A stretch of 64,000 nucleotides of DNA, taken from the NCBI RefSeq assembly GCF_000687475.1, contig NC_057317.1, positions 5,022,501-5,086,500 on the forward strand, given 5' to 3'. The notes under the pieces are model-generated. The model was not told where the DNA came from. It worked only from the letters and a program-made list of their open reading frames with translations, and made no database searches. Shown piece after piece: positions 11,970-23,328 of the stretch; positions within the stretch are counted from its first letter, which is position 1, and every line of letters starts with the position of its first letter. The DNA comes from Ustilaginoidea virens. Its lineage: Eukaryota; Ascomycota; Sordariomycetes; Hypocreales; Clavicipitaceae. The position numbers were made by a program, and so were the translations under genes.

Positions 11970-12999
11970 GGGGAGGATGTTGCCGCTTCTTGGCTGAAGG
12001 GGGAGGCGCTGCACGCCCAGTGTGTGCACCATGACGCTACGCTGCACGTCGCCGGGCGGTGGGGGGGGGGGGGGGGGGGGGGAGCGGGCAATGTGTGAAG
12101 CTCTTTAGAGGATCGAGGCAAAAACTCGGTCCTATGCATGACATGAAGGCGGCGGGATCTTGGACGTTATTCGCGAGTGGTTCATGATTGGGAGATGGGG
12201 AGGGGGGAGCATGGCGGGATTGGAGTTTTTTTTTTTTTTTTTTTAGAAAACTTTTCTTTTTTCTTTTTCTTTTCTCTTTTTCTTTTTCTTTTTGGGAAAA
12301 TCTTGCAGAATAGAGTTTGATTAGACTTGATATACATGATTGAGAGTATGCCACGTGACCAGACTTGACTTGACTTTATGTTCATGATTGAGATAATGAT
12401 TACCATGTGAATGAACCCCGACTTGCCTACCGGACGGCGTTGAAGGCAAAGTTGAAGGCAAAGTTAAGGTGTGAACGTTTGAAGCCGTCCCCGTCCAGGA
12501 CGTCAGAGCGGGTCAGGCTGGGGTCTGGTTAGGATACGGAGCACGAGCGCTGGCCGTTGGGGGGAAGGTCAGGGCGACGGCAGGGCGACGCTAAGCGCCG
12601 GGCACGGAGCGCTGAATGCCTACTGAGCACTGAGAGGCTAGGCTAGCTAAGCTTGGCGCCTGAGCTGGCCAGCTCCGCTCAACTCCCGCCAGGGGCAACT
12701 GCCAATGGCTGGCCCGCTGGAGCACAAACGGTCAGCCAATATTGAACTCTCCTGATGAATGACTCGAGACTCGAGACTCCAGCCTTCAGCCTTCAGCCTC
12801 CAGCCTCCAGACTCCAGCCTCCAGACCAAGATTTCCACCACCAGCCGCTCGGCATCTCGCGTCTCCGCAACCATGCTCTCAGGCCCATTCCATCCGACCC
12901 TGTGAGAGAAGCACCCATGAGGCGAGCCAGCGTCCAACGGCTCGAGCGACCTCTACTGCCAGGCACACCCGCCCTCTCGCGACCGGCCAGACCGGCAAG
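11970..12999. other. Intergenic region, aspartate kinase 3' flank / recyclin promoter
   Basis: No gene recognised. Contains a G22 run (12061-12082), a T19-type tract (12226-12244) and a period-7 repeat array (12761-12823) listed separately. Confidence 0.5.
12761..12823. repeat. Period-7 variant array upstream of recyclin
   Basis: Nine 7-bp units of consensus GMCTYSA (GACTCGA, GACTCCA, GCCTTCA, GCCTCCA variants) in head-to-tail order. Lies about 180 bases before the recyclin start codon. Confidence 0.85.
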
Positions 13000-15900
13000 A
13001 TGCACAGAAACAAGGGTGTCGGCGCCTCCAGAGGTGCCGGCATCCTGAGCGCCCTGCAGGCAACGGCGATGGTTGACACGAGGTCCAAGCTGCCGGCTGG
13101 TAAGGTCGTCCCGTCCCGTCCCGTCCCGTCCCGTCCCGTCCACGATCGCTTCCATCACGGCCGCAGCGGCAAAATGCTGATGGCTTGTTGTTCTGATTGG
13201 CGGCGCAGAGATTTTCCACTCGCTCCTCGACTACCTGCCCGTGGCGGATCAGCTCCGCGTGGCGCAAACGTCGCGAAAACTGCAGGAAATGGTCTACGAC
13301 GATACGAGGTGGGTGTCGCGGCTCAAGAGCATGAACTGCTGGGATGAGCGGGAAGCACGGAGACGGTTCGAAGAGGCTGTTCGCAAGAGGCGCGAGGAAG
13401 CACAGCGAGCTGCTTCGCTGCCAAGCGGTCAAGCGAACGGGGCGGCGGCGGCGGCAGCGACGACGACGACGACGACGACGACGACAGCGACAGCGACCGG
13501 GGGCCAGCCGCAGCCGCAGCCGCAGCCGCAGCCGCAGCCGCAAGCCACCACTCTGTTCGATGCGTCTGCCCAAGGCCAAGGCCAAGGCCAAGGCCAAGGG
13601 CAAGGACATGGGAGAGCGCACTCGGAGCTTGCAGATGGGTTCGAAACCCTAGCTGTTGGCGGCGGAGCAGCCGGCACCGTTGCCGCCAGCAGCCAGGGCC
13701 CTCGGGATTCAGAGGCCTACCTCGACGTCTTCAAGCACGTCAAGAGCGTCCGGGGCGGGGCCAGACACGAGTACGGCAAAATCTACGGCGCACTGGCGCT
13801 GTTTTACTTTGACATTGTCAAGGCCCAGACGCACGCGGATCCCATCGTCTTCAAGGCGTTCCGGGACCCCGAGCAGCAGGCCCAGATGCTGGCCAACTTG
13901 GTGCGCTTTGCCAAGAGCGACTGGTCTTCGGGGTGCGACGAGCGCGAGAGCAAGCTCGCCAGCATGGTCGGCTTGTTCGAGAGCGCCGTGCTTCGCGAGT
14001 TTGAGCAGGGATACGAGTTCCGCGAGGTCGACGGGCGCATGCGCCGGTACGCGCACGTGCTGCACACGCTCAACGGCGCGCGCGGAGGCGTCGACCTCTT
14101 CATCCACAAGCACCCCATCTTTGCCGACGCCGACCTGGCCCGCAACCCCATCGCCGACTGCCTGACGACCGGCGGCGGCGGCGGCGGCTCGGCGGATGAG
14201 CTGTCGCTGGAGCCGTCCCGACGGTTTTTCGCAACCTTGCTCGCCAAGGTCAACGAGCAGGCCGGCGTCATTGAGCGCATCTTCCCCGACGCCAGCGGCG
14301 TGTTTTGGGATTTCGTCGACAAGGTCAGGGAGGACATCGTCATGGAGTACACCACGCCGCTGCTGGACGAGAGCCACGAGCGCGGCGTCGGCTTGTACCT
14401 CAAGGCCGTCTCGGGCGTGTTTGAGCAGTCGATGCGCTTCTTCCAGTCGCTCGCGCCCCCGCGGGACGCCGGCCAGGAGGACCGGCGCGCGGACGAGGCG
14501 GCCTCCGAGGCGGCCTCCAAGGCGAAGCAGCTGGCCTTGAGGGTCTTTGAGCCGCACCTGGACCTGTACCTGCAGGAGGAGCTGGATTTCTTCACCAGGG
14601 CTGCAGAGGCGGAGGTGTCTCGGTGGGAAAAGAAGCGGTCCGAGGAGGACTCGTCCCTGGAATCGTTCTACATGGCCAACGTGAACCGGTCTGCGGACAA
14701 GTCGGACTTTTTGAGCTCCTTCAAAAAGGTGGTCATGATGCCGGTCACGGTGCTGCCCAGCTTTCCCATGGGCTCGCCGTTTGCGACGGCAAAGCCCCCA
14801 GCTGCTCCAGCCGCCGCCGCCGCCGCTGCCTTGGCCGCGCCGTCCCGGCCGGGAACGCCCGGCGTGGGCGGCAGGGCCAGCCCCATGCCCGGCGGCAAAG
14901 CCCCGACGGATGAGCTGGCGGCCAAGGCGGCGCTCATGGCCTCCAAGCTCGAGGGCATCAAGTCGCTGTGCAGCATCGAGGTGGCGCTCAACCTCGTCCA
15001 CCTGGCCAAGACGAGCCTGGGCCGGGCGGCCGTGCTGGTCCCCCTCGGCGGGCAGGTCGGCGGGGAGGCGCGGGAGCAGTGCGCCAGCATCTTTGTGGTG
15101 CTGGTGAGGGTCCTCGGGCAGCGGCACGTCGGGAGCGGCTTCGACACGGCCGTCAAGCACCTCTCGCAGTACAACCCGCGCGACATGAGCGACCACCGCC
15201 GCCACCGCCGCCGCCGCCACCACGTCGACGACGACGACAACAACGACAACGACGACGACAACGACGACGCCGCGCAGCGGCTGGGCGTGGCCCCGCTCGT
15301 CACCTTTGTCGAGCTCGTCAACGTCGGCGACCTGATATCGCAGATGATTGACGTGTTTTACGAGCAGCAGCTGGCGGCGCCCGGCGTCGCCGACAAGAAC
15401 GACTTCCTCGACCCGGCGGGGCTGGCCAAGAAGAAGTTTGAGCAGATGCTCGACGAGAGCGTGGCGGCCGGCCTCAACAAGGGCATCGACGCGCTCATGC
15501 ACGAGGTCGAGTACATTGCGTCGACGACGCAGCTCCCGACCGACTACAACCCGCGCGCGGGCGGCGCGTCCTCCTCCCCTCTTCCCCCGGAGGCGGCAGC
15601 CGCCGTTTCCGCCGTTTCCGCCGCCGCCGCCGCCGCCTCCCCCGCCGACAGCGACGTCGGCCCCTCCCAGACGGCCCGGCGCATCGTCGGCCTCGTCTCC
15701 TCGCACACGAGCATGCTGGCCGGCACCACCGACAAGGCCATGCTCGACGTCTTCAACGGCGAGGTCGGCCTGCGCCTCTTCGCCGCCCTGTGCAAGCACC
15801 TCAAGCGGCAGCGCGTGTCGACCGCCGGCGCCGTCAGGCTCATCGCCGACATGAACCTCTACGCCGACTTTGTGCGCACCCTGCGCCACCCGGACCTGGC

Positions 15901-16117
15901 GGCCTACTTTGCCGCCCTGCGCGAGCTGAGCCAGATCTACCTGGTCGACCAGGCGCACGCGAGGGACCTGGCCTCGGTGATTGCCGACGGGGACCGCTTC
16001 GGCGGCGTCTTCCGCGCCGAGGAGGTGTACGAGTACGCGCAGCGGAGGGCGGACTGGTACCTCATTCGGAAGAGCGTGGAGAGGGCCATGTACGGCATGG
16101 ACTGCGTGCTCATGTAG
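13000..16117 (+). CDS. RCY1: Recyclin-1 (F-box / Sec10-like endosomal recycling protein)
   Basis: F-box protein of the Rcy1/Pof6 group, needed for return of endocytosed cargo from endosomes and for polarised exocytosis. Exons 13000-13099 and 13209-16117, 1002 residues. The splice restores the F-box start LPAEIFHSLLDYLP (residues ~32-75), followed by a basic helix, then low-complexity insertions: Ala/Thr run, QPQPQP run and GQGQGQ run (~residues 115-160). From ~185 to the end runs the Sec10-like helical region (EYGKIYGALALFYFDIVKAQTHADPI; YLQEELDFFTRAAEAEVSRWE; final YLIRKSVERAMYGMDCVLM). An Asp/Asn-rich stretch (~15220-15270) interrupts it. Its intron carries a CCCGT repeat. Third-position GC is very high, which produces long spurious antisense frames. 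Family call from domain order; length is somewhat above other members because of the inserts. Confidence 0.88.
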
Positions 16118-16462
16118 ATATGGGGGGGGGGGGGGGGCCCTGATGCGTGGGTGCTTGTGTTTTGGTGCGAAAAAAAATTAAAAATAAAAATAAAAAAGGA
16201 AATAAAACAAAATCAAATCAAATCAAATCAAATCAAATCAAATCAGATAAAAAAAGAAACAAGGAGCATTTGCCGGAAAAAAAAAAAGGTTCATGTAGAT
16301 ATATGAAACGCCCATGTTGCCGTGATGCCACCCGATGTGCTGCTGCCTGGAAGCAACAAAAAAAAAAAAGAATTCAAGTACAGACGAAGAGAGGAAAAAA
16401 GAGAAAAAAAAGAAAACGTAGGAATCAAAGGAAATGAGAAAAAACAGACCCCCGAGCATGTG
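16118..16462. other. Convergent 3' flanks of RCY1 and KIN28
   Basis: A-rich, non-coding stretch between two convergent stop codons. Holds a G16 run (16122-16137), six AAATC-type units (16210-16246) and several A tracts, plausibly the 3' untranslated regions. Confidence 0.6.
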
Positions 16463-17780
16463 CTACCGCCCCCCAAAGTCCAACTTCCTCGCAACCTTGC
16501 CCCCCTCGTGCTCCACCACGCCTGGCCGCCTCTTGAGATCGGCGGCCATCCTGTCCTCGGCCGACTTGCGCGGCAGGTGCTGCTTGGGCGTCGGCTTGGG
16601 CTCGGCGTGCCACCAGCCGTGGCGCAGCATGTCCCGGGCGGTGATGCGCCGCCGCGGGTCCAGGGCCAGCGTCCTCATGAGCAGGTCGACGCCGTCGGGC
16701 CCCACGGCGCCGAACCTCATCTCGTACCAGTCCTTGCCGTGGACGGGGAACTGCCCCGGGACGGTGTACTCGGGCAGGCGCGTGACGCCGGGCCAGTTGT
16801 CCTCGGCCGGGGTGCCGACGGCCTCGCAAATCATCTTGATCTGGTCGAGCTCGTTGCTGCCCGGGAGGAAGGGCGCGCGCAGGACCAGCTCGGCGAAGAC
16901 GGCGCCGACGGACCACACGTCGACGGCGCCCGAGTAGTGGCGCGCGCCGAAGAGCAGCTCGGGCGGGCGGTACCAGCGCGTGATGACGTTGGACGTCATG
17001 TTGCGGTGCGGGTCGGCGAAGCCGCGCGCCAGGCCAAAGTCGGCCAGCTTGACCTCGCCGTCGGCCGCGATGAGCAGGTTGTTGGGCTTGATGTCGCGGT
17101 GCAGCACGTAGTTTTCGTGGCAGAACCACACGGCGCGGGCGAGCATGCCCATCCAGGCCTTGATGTCGGCGGCGCCGTAGCGCACGCGGTCCGTGTCGCG
17201 GATGAGCATCTCCAGGTCGCCCAGGGGCAGGTACTCGAGCACCAGGTTGAGGTTCTGGTCCTTGGACGAGAAGACGCTGAGCAGCGAGATGATGTTGGGG
17301 TGCCGCAGCTCCTGGAGGTGCTTGAGCTCGCGGACCGCGTCGGGCGCCATGCCCTCGGTGTACTCCTTTTGCACCTTGATCTTCTTGATGGCCACGAGGG
17401 TGCCGGGGTGCGCGCGGAGGTGGCCGAGGAAGACGACGGCGTAGGTGCCCTCGCCGAGTTTTTTGCCTTTTAGTCCGGGGGGCTGCTTTCAGCGTCTGTT
17501 TCCTTTTTTTTTTTTTTTTATTGCCCTTTGCGGGGCCAACCCGGGGGGGGGGGGGGGGGGTTGGGGGGTGGCCACGATTACCTTTGGCGTATTTTCGCTT
17601 CTCCTCCTCATTCATCTGCTCGGCTAGGTCGAGCGTAGGCGGCAGCGCGGGTGCCGCCGAAGAAGCAGGCTGCTTGGGGGTGCCATGGGAGGATGTCGGA
17701 CCCGAGGCGAGGTTCTTGAGGGGCGAGGCTTGGCTGGCGGCGACGGCGGCGACGGCTACGACGGGGGGCGAGACGGCCAT
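16463..17780 (-). CDS. KIN28: TFIIH cyclin-dependent kinase, CDK7/Kin28 ortholog
   Basis: Kinase subunit of TFIIH that phosphorylates the RNA polymerase II C-terminal domain; nuclear. Exons 17780-17582 and 17466-16463, 400 residues. The ATG at 17780 is chosen; the open frame extends upstream only to a GTG. Residues 1-65 are a Ser/Pro/Ala-rich extension, then EEEKRKYAKGKKLGEGTYAVVF (glycine loop across the splice), VAIKKIKV (ATP-site Lys), HRDIKPNNLL catalytic loop, ADFGLAR, and TSNVITRWYRPPELL activation segment with the Thr expected for T-loop phosphorylation. No PSTAIRE; the helix reads EGMAPDAVREL, as in CDK7. The intron's 3' end is AAAAG|G, unusual, but the only junction that keeps the conserved KGKKLGEG frame. 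C-terminal tail is short and basic. Confidence 0.88.
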
Positions 17781-18563
17781 GCTTGGGACCGGCGGAGAGT
17801 GCGGCGGAGGGTGTGGCGGGCGATGCTTGACCACGGGCCCATGGGACTCGGTGCCTCCACGGAAGGGCGGTTTACATGGCAGAGACGCAGATGCAAGATG
17901 CAGAAAAGATGAGATACATAGAAGCTGGAGAGCTGCGGCCGAGTCCGTCGGGTGGGTCTTTAAACGTCGACTTATCTTATCGTATCTTATCGCACCAGCA
18001 CCAGCACCAGCTGTTGGCGAGCGGCGGCGAAAGTGGCGGCCAGCTGGCGGGGAAACTGCAGCCTCAGTGCCTCATCAGCGCTGCTTCATGCTTCATGCTT
18101 CATGCTTCATGCTTCATGCTCCATGCTCATGCTCGCATCTCATGGACGTTCAATACGTCCCCGGCGACGGAATTGCCATTCGTAACTGCGTTGAATCCTC
18201 ACCAATCCGCGTTTCCCACATGCATCATCCGCCCTCGCCCTCGAGTTCCTGCGTCGCAACGAAACGGATGGATGGATGCAAGGGGCCTCTGACAAAGCCG
18301 CCCACGACTAAAATCAAGCTCGCTCCGCCGCTCTGCCTGTCTCACCTACGTCATCGCCAACTCGCCGCCGCCCCCTCAAACATGTCATAAGCCATGCATG
18401 CTCTGCGTCGCCCGTCACCACCAGTGCTCACTTTTTTCCCCCCTTATTTCCCCATGACCGCTCTGCTCGGCTCGCTCCCCTCCGTCGCATCTGCCCCCCC
18501 CTTCCGGCTGCCGCAGGGCCGACGCACGCATCTCACGACAGCCCTCATTGCCGCTTCGAAACC
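17781..18563. other. Divergent promoter of KIN28 and the FRAG1/SFK1-like gene
   Basis: No gene recognised. Contains a (CTTCATG)5 array with one variant unit at 18084-18125. Otherwise mixed sequence. Confidence 0.5.
18084..18125. repeat. Period-7 array, CTTCATG units
   Basis: Five perfect CTTCATG units followed by one CTCCATG unit. Confidence 0.9.
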
Positions 18564-19667
18564 ATGGCTATGCGCGGCTTCCTCTCGTACTGGGTGCGAC
18601 AGCCCCCTCCCCGAAGTGATGACAACAATGATGACATGGACAAAAGAAAACAAGTGAAGAAATTCCCGCTCCACGCCAGCTAACCCGCTCGCCAGCTCCT
18701 CCCCGTCTTCTCCTCCCTCGTCTGGCTCGGCATGCTCCTCGGCATGCTCCTCCACTGGATCGTCAACACCCACCGCCGCCGCTACCCGTCCATGGCCGCC
18801 AACGCCTCCGTCGCCTACATCAGCGACATTGGCGCCGGCGAGCTCAAGCCCCTCTTCATAGCGGGCTCCTGCGTCACCGTCGTCACCCTCGACCTCGCCT
18901 TCTTCGCCGAGCGCTGGCTGCGGCACCAGGGCCGGCTCGTGCCCAACCAGTCCGCCGGCGAGAAGATTCTCGTCTGCCTGAGCATCGTGTTTGCCGTCGC
19001 CGGCGCCGCCGGCCTGATACTCCTGTCGGTCTTTGACGTCCTGCATCACAAGAACCTCCACGACGGCTTTCTGCTCCTCTTCATCGGGGGCTACATGCTC
19101 TCCGCGGTCTTTACCTGCTGGGAGTATCAGCGGCTGGGCATTAGTATGTTCCACCCTTGGGTTCCCCGCAATCCCCTCGCCAAGCACCGGCGCCAAAACC
19201 AGACGACGACCGAGCGTCGAGGGCGGCTTTTCTTGCTCCAGTCCCCAGTAGCTTGCCTTGCTGACCCGAGCATCCCAGAGAACCGACAGCACCGCATCCT
19301 CCGCTCCTCCTTCTGGGTCAAGCTCGCCTTCATCCTGGTCGAGCTCGTCCTCGCCGTCGTCTTCGCGTCCACCTCCTTCACGCGCAACCGCAACGTCGCC
19401 GCCGTCTTCGAATGGGTCATTGCCTTCATCTTCACCTTCTACATCGCCTCCTTCATCATTGATCTCCGCCCAGCCGTGCGCACGAGACGGCCCTCTGCGC
19501 GCTTCGACAAGCCCGACAAGGTGGAAATGGGGCTCCGGACGTACGGCGATGCTGATGCTGATGCGGATGCGCGTGCCTACGTAAACGGCCAAGCGGACGG
19601 CCACGGCCATGCAGCGGCGCGGGAATATTCTGCCCATGGCGCAGGTCGAAATGCGCAGAATTTTTAG
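18564..19667 (+). CDS. FRAG1/DRAM/Sfk1-family multispanning membrane protein
   Basis: Exons 18564-18593, 18696-19143 and 19279-19667 give 288 residues. Six hydrophobic segments are visible (about residues 10-31, 58-78, 99-119, 128-144, 165-187, 197-215) in the order typical of FRAG1/DRAM/Sfk1 proteins, with the short motif YQRLGIKNRQHR after the fourth. Yeast Sfk1 works with the Stt4 PI4-kinase and lipid asymmetry at the plasma membrane; vertebrate DRAM and PGAP2 are relatives, so the role here could be signalling or GPI-anchor related. The first exon is only ten codons (MAMRGFLSYW) with a GTGCGA donor; the join continues directly into the first membrane helix, supporting it. The C-terminus is hydrophilic, Asp/Ala-rich and probably cytosolic. 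Confidence 0.75.
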
Positions 19668-20499
19668 AATTTGTTTTTTTAAAAAATTAAAAATAATACA
19701 AAATAAAACAAATAACAATAATACAAAACTATACATTATTTCCCGTTTCCCGTTTCCCGTTTCCCGTTTCCCGTTTCCCGTTTCCCGTTTCCGTTTCCCG
19801 TTGCCATCTCCCCACGTTCCATTCTTTCTCCACAGGATGTAGAAGAGACGACGGTGCGCTTATAAACAGACGCCGCGTGCAAGATAGCAGAGCTGTCCTT
19901 GGCACGATACACTCTCCCTGGCGTCGTGTCAGCTGGATGCATAATCAAGTCCTGGAATCAGGTCATGCTAAAAGCACGAGTATTAATGCCATCTACTCCA
20001 CTTCACAACAATGCATGCATGCAACGTTCTCAAATCGTCCGTCACATGACCCGCGCCAACCTTGTGAGGCGCAGAAATCGGCATTCATTCACATCCGCCA
20101 AGTCACCGTCACCACAGCATCGAGATATATTTACTCGCCAGATCCACAAGCAGCCGTGCAAAAGACGCAATTTCCGACGGCTGTCTTCTCATATTACCCA
20201 GTTCAAGCCTGCCCCCCCCCCAAGCAGCACATTATCCAAAAATAAACGCCAAACATCATCTTCACAGTGACCAGCCATTCCAAAGGGAAAGGCTCATTTT
20301 TCTCACATCACTTCTCCCAACTCATTTACATTTGCCACACCATTTCGCCAACTTCATCCTTTGCGCTGCATATTGTGTCCTGGGCAGGCACAAAAGTCTG
20401 CTAGTTTTCCCATGTTCGTCCCCGCCGTTTTCGGCAGCAGGCGGGCAACTCGGCTGGAAAATCCAAACAGAGCCATCGGTCCGTCTGGCCCACGCAGCT
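19668..20499. other. Convergent 3' region of FRAG1-like gene and EIS1
   Basis: A-rich 3' flank, then the TTTCCCG array at 19739-19800, then unremarkable non-coding sequence to the EIS1 stop. Confidence 0.5.
19739..19800. repeat. Period-7 array, TTTCCCG units
   Basis: Eight perfect TTTCCCG units plus one unit lacking a C (19788-19793). Confidence 0.95.
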
Positions 20500-23328
20500 T
20501 TACTGATCCATCTCTTCGCGGAAACGTGAATCACGGGTTGGGCTGCTGCTGGTACGGGCTACAGGATCCTCAATGGGTCGAGGCGGCGCCATGCTCGCTT
20601 TACGACTTTGGCGATCCTCTTCCTTCTTCTGCGGCAAATCTTCATCCTGCAGCTCTTCCCCGAGCTCTCTCTCATCGTCTTGAGACGTGCTCACCGGGCT
20701 GACACCTCGAGAGTCGGTTGCAGCAAAGTGCTGCGCGGATTCCCCATGTTCGTCCTTGACATTGACCTCTGCCTTGTCATTTTGCTCGTCAGCTTTCCCT
20801 GCTAGAGCAACGTCGTGCATGCTCGAGGATCGATTTTCGATGCTGCCAACGCTTCCGTTACCAGTGGCGGCGGTGGCGTGATCCTTCATCGACGCACCGC
20901 CAAAGAAACTACGTCTTTTCTGGTCGTGCTCGCCGAAAGATTTGCCACGAGAGAATCGGGTTTTGATCCACCCCTTCACTTTCGCCGTTGGAGAGCTTTG
21001 CACTTCGCCCTGCTGATGAGCTGATGCGGCCGACTCAATGTTGGTCTCGACCGTCGGTCTTTCTCCACCAACAAAATGTACATTCTCAGTAGGCCTGGGC
21101 TGGTCGTCCCCATGTGCATTGGAGTGCAGCTCGCCTTCGTTGTCTGCCTGGTGTTCCTGAAGGGACGAGGTCGCAACGGTGACGGCTAACACGGGGCCAA
21201 GTTTGGATTTGCGCTTGTCTTCTTTTGCCAATTCCTTGGAGAGTCGCTTTTGCTCGGCTTTGGCGGCTTTTTCTCCCTCCTTCTTGGCCCTTTCATCGTC
21301 CTTTCGCTGCTTTTCCTCCAACTTTCCTTGCAGTTTCTTGGCCTTTTCTTCTTGCTTATCTTGTTCTGTGGCAGAGTCAATGTCAGTGTGCCCATTCATG
21401 TTTGTCCATCGCGTAACCAGCCGGGGCCGAAATCGACCAACCTTTGGATTTCTTCACTATTTCTTTGGCTTCGCGGTCTCGCAACTTTTGCTTCTCGGCT
21501 TCCTCACGTCTGGCCTGCTCTTCCAGCTTGAGCACCTCTTGTCGCTCGCGTTCAGTCTCGGCTTTACCCTTGATATCGTCAAGAACAGGCTGGATCCTTT
21601 TGGATGCAATGGCGTTGATTTCCTCTTGCGTCATGAACATTCCCCCTCCAATGTCAACCTTGTCCTTGTTCTTGTCTGCGTGAGAGACGTGGAGAGTTTG
21701 CGCGGCCTTGTGGGCCTTTGCCTCCCAATCGGTCATCAAACTGGAACTCGTCGCCCTGCCCGTGTCCTGATATACTTTTTCGTCCATGCCGTGAAGCCTG
21801 GCTTTGACGTTGCGCTGGGCCGCGGCCATGAGGGCTTCGCGATCCTTGTCCCGTTTTTCCTTGTCCACTTGCGACAGCTTGCTGGAAAACATGGACATTT
21901 GCTCCCGAATCCTTTCGGACTGTTGCCGATCATCCAAGGAGCCATCACTGTCGGAACCTCTGCGGCGAAGCTTGTTGATTATGGAGGAGCGGCGCTTGGG
22001 GCTCGTCTGCTCTTTGCCGTAGTATTCCTGCATTTCGCGGCCCTGCTGATATTCGTCATGGAGCTTGGCGAGACGAGCTTGGGCTTGCTTGTAGGCCGCA
22101 TCCTGAAGGTTCAAGTACTGATTCGGCTGCGCTTTGTCCAAGTTGCCGGACTGGGAGCATTTGGTCTGCTCGGCCGTGATTTGTTGCCGTGCATACATCT
22201 TTTTGGCCATTTCCACTGCAGATTGGTGAATTTTTTCGTTGTAGGTGCGCTCGTCAACCTCGGGTTTCACGGGGGGGTTAGCAGTGAACATGTTTCGAGT
22301 CATGGTTGTGACAGAAACGGCACCGACATCCTCCAGGTTTGGCTTCGTTTGCTGCTTTATGGACTGTCGATGGGCCAAAGTAGCTCCATTGAGCGCGCTG
22401 GCGGCGGCGCTTGCTTCAGATGCCTGAACATCTTTCAGTCCGGTGACGGAGACAGGACGGTTCATGGCGCCCTTGGCGGCAGCGAGCGACTTGCTTCCAG
22501 GGGGGATTTTTGCCCTCTCGTCCTTTTTGGGTGACCGGGGTTGATTCGCGTCGGATGCCTGGGCCGCGGAGGCATTTCGTTGCGCCCGACCACCCGCTGA
22601 ACCCCCGTCGCTTGGTCGATTGGCGTGGAAAGCTTTGACTGCAGCCGAGTTTCCCCAAGTTCCTTGGGACGGGCCAGAATGAGCAGTGCTTGACTTGAGG
22701 GCTGCGCCGGCAGAGCCAACGGCTAGTAGCGCAGCTTTCTGCCCGTCAGATTGGGCGGATGGTTCCCATAGTGGTGACATTTTGTAATTCTTGGCCAAGA
22801 CAGCTGCCGCAGAAGCAGAAGATGAGGGATCCGGCTTCCAGAGGTTGACGGGTTTTTGATTAGACCAGCCAAGCGACGCGGCGGCGCTGGCGGCAGCACC
22901 GTCGGGAGCCAAGCCAGATGAAGGAAAGCTAGGCAAGCTGCGAGGATCGGCGTACTTGATACGACCGGTGTTGTTCTGAACTGCTTCACACGATCGTGTG
23001 GAACAAACAGGTACGGTTAGCTATCGAAGATGGGACATCATGGACGTGTGGGCGGGGGGCGGGCATGCAAGATATTTGAACAGTGCAGGGAAAGCGGGTG
23101 CGGGTGATGGTGCGGGTGATGGTGCGGAAGCGGGTTGGTCCAACAGGCGAGCGCAGGAGGTTGAAGTGGTTGAGGCACGAATACCAGCCGAAGGAGAGAA
23201 TAGGTCTGGTGACGGGGGCAAGGTGCGACTGATGACGGCAGTAATTGAGGCAGATCGCGCTGGCACTTACTTGAGGGAGGTGCCTGTGGAGGTGGTGCCT
23301 GTTGCGCAGGCGTTTTTGTGGCGGCCAT
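20500..23328 (-). CDS. EIS1: Eisosome protein Eis1-like
   Basis: Cytoplasmic component associated with eisosomes, the static plasma-membrane furrows. Exons 23328-23271, 22980-21442 and 21365-20500, 820 residues. Exon 1 codes MAATKTPAQQAPPPQAPPS. The joined N-terminus then carries the conserved block NNTGRIKYADPRSLPSFPSSGLA followed by ASLGWSNQKPVNLWKPD, the hallmark I remember for filamentous-fungal Eis1. The middle (residues ~205-520) is helical and charged; residues ~480-590 are a Glu/Lys-rich coiled coil spanning intron 2; the last 240 residues are Ser-rich and disordered with a KGWIKTRFSRGKS basic patch that could touch membrane. Donor of intron 2 (GTTGGT) is weak but keeps frame and coiled coil. 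The DNA family is inferred from motifs, not alignment. Confidence 0.8.

Noticed and set aside
10271..12139. 622-codon open frame antisense to aspartate kinase
   Set aside because: Mirrors the exons and runs across its introns and repeat arrays; no domain, and the sense strand is a conserved enzyme.
13709..15958. 749-codon open frame antisense to recyclin
   Set aside because: Low-complexity Val/Gly/His/Arg composition; a by-product of the very high third-position GC of RCY1 codons. The sense strand has F-box and Sec10-like motifs.
21179..22534. 451-codon open frame antisense to EIS1
   Set aside because: Leu/Phe/Val-rich shadow of Lys/Glu-rich coiled-coil codons.
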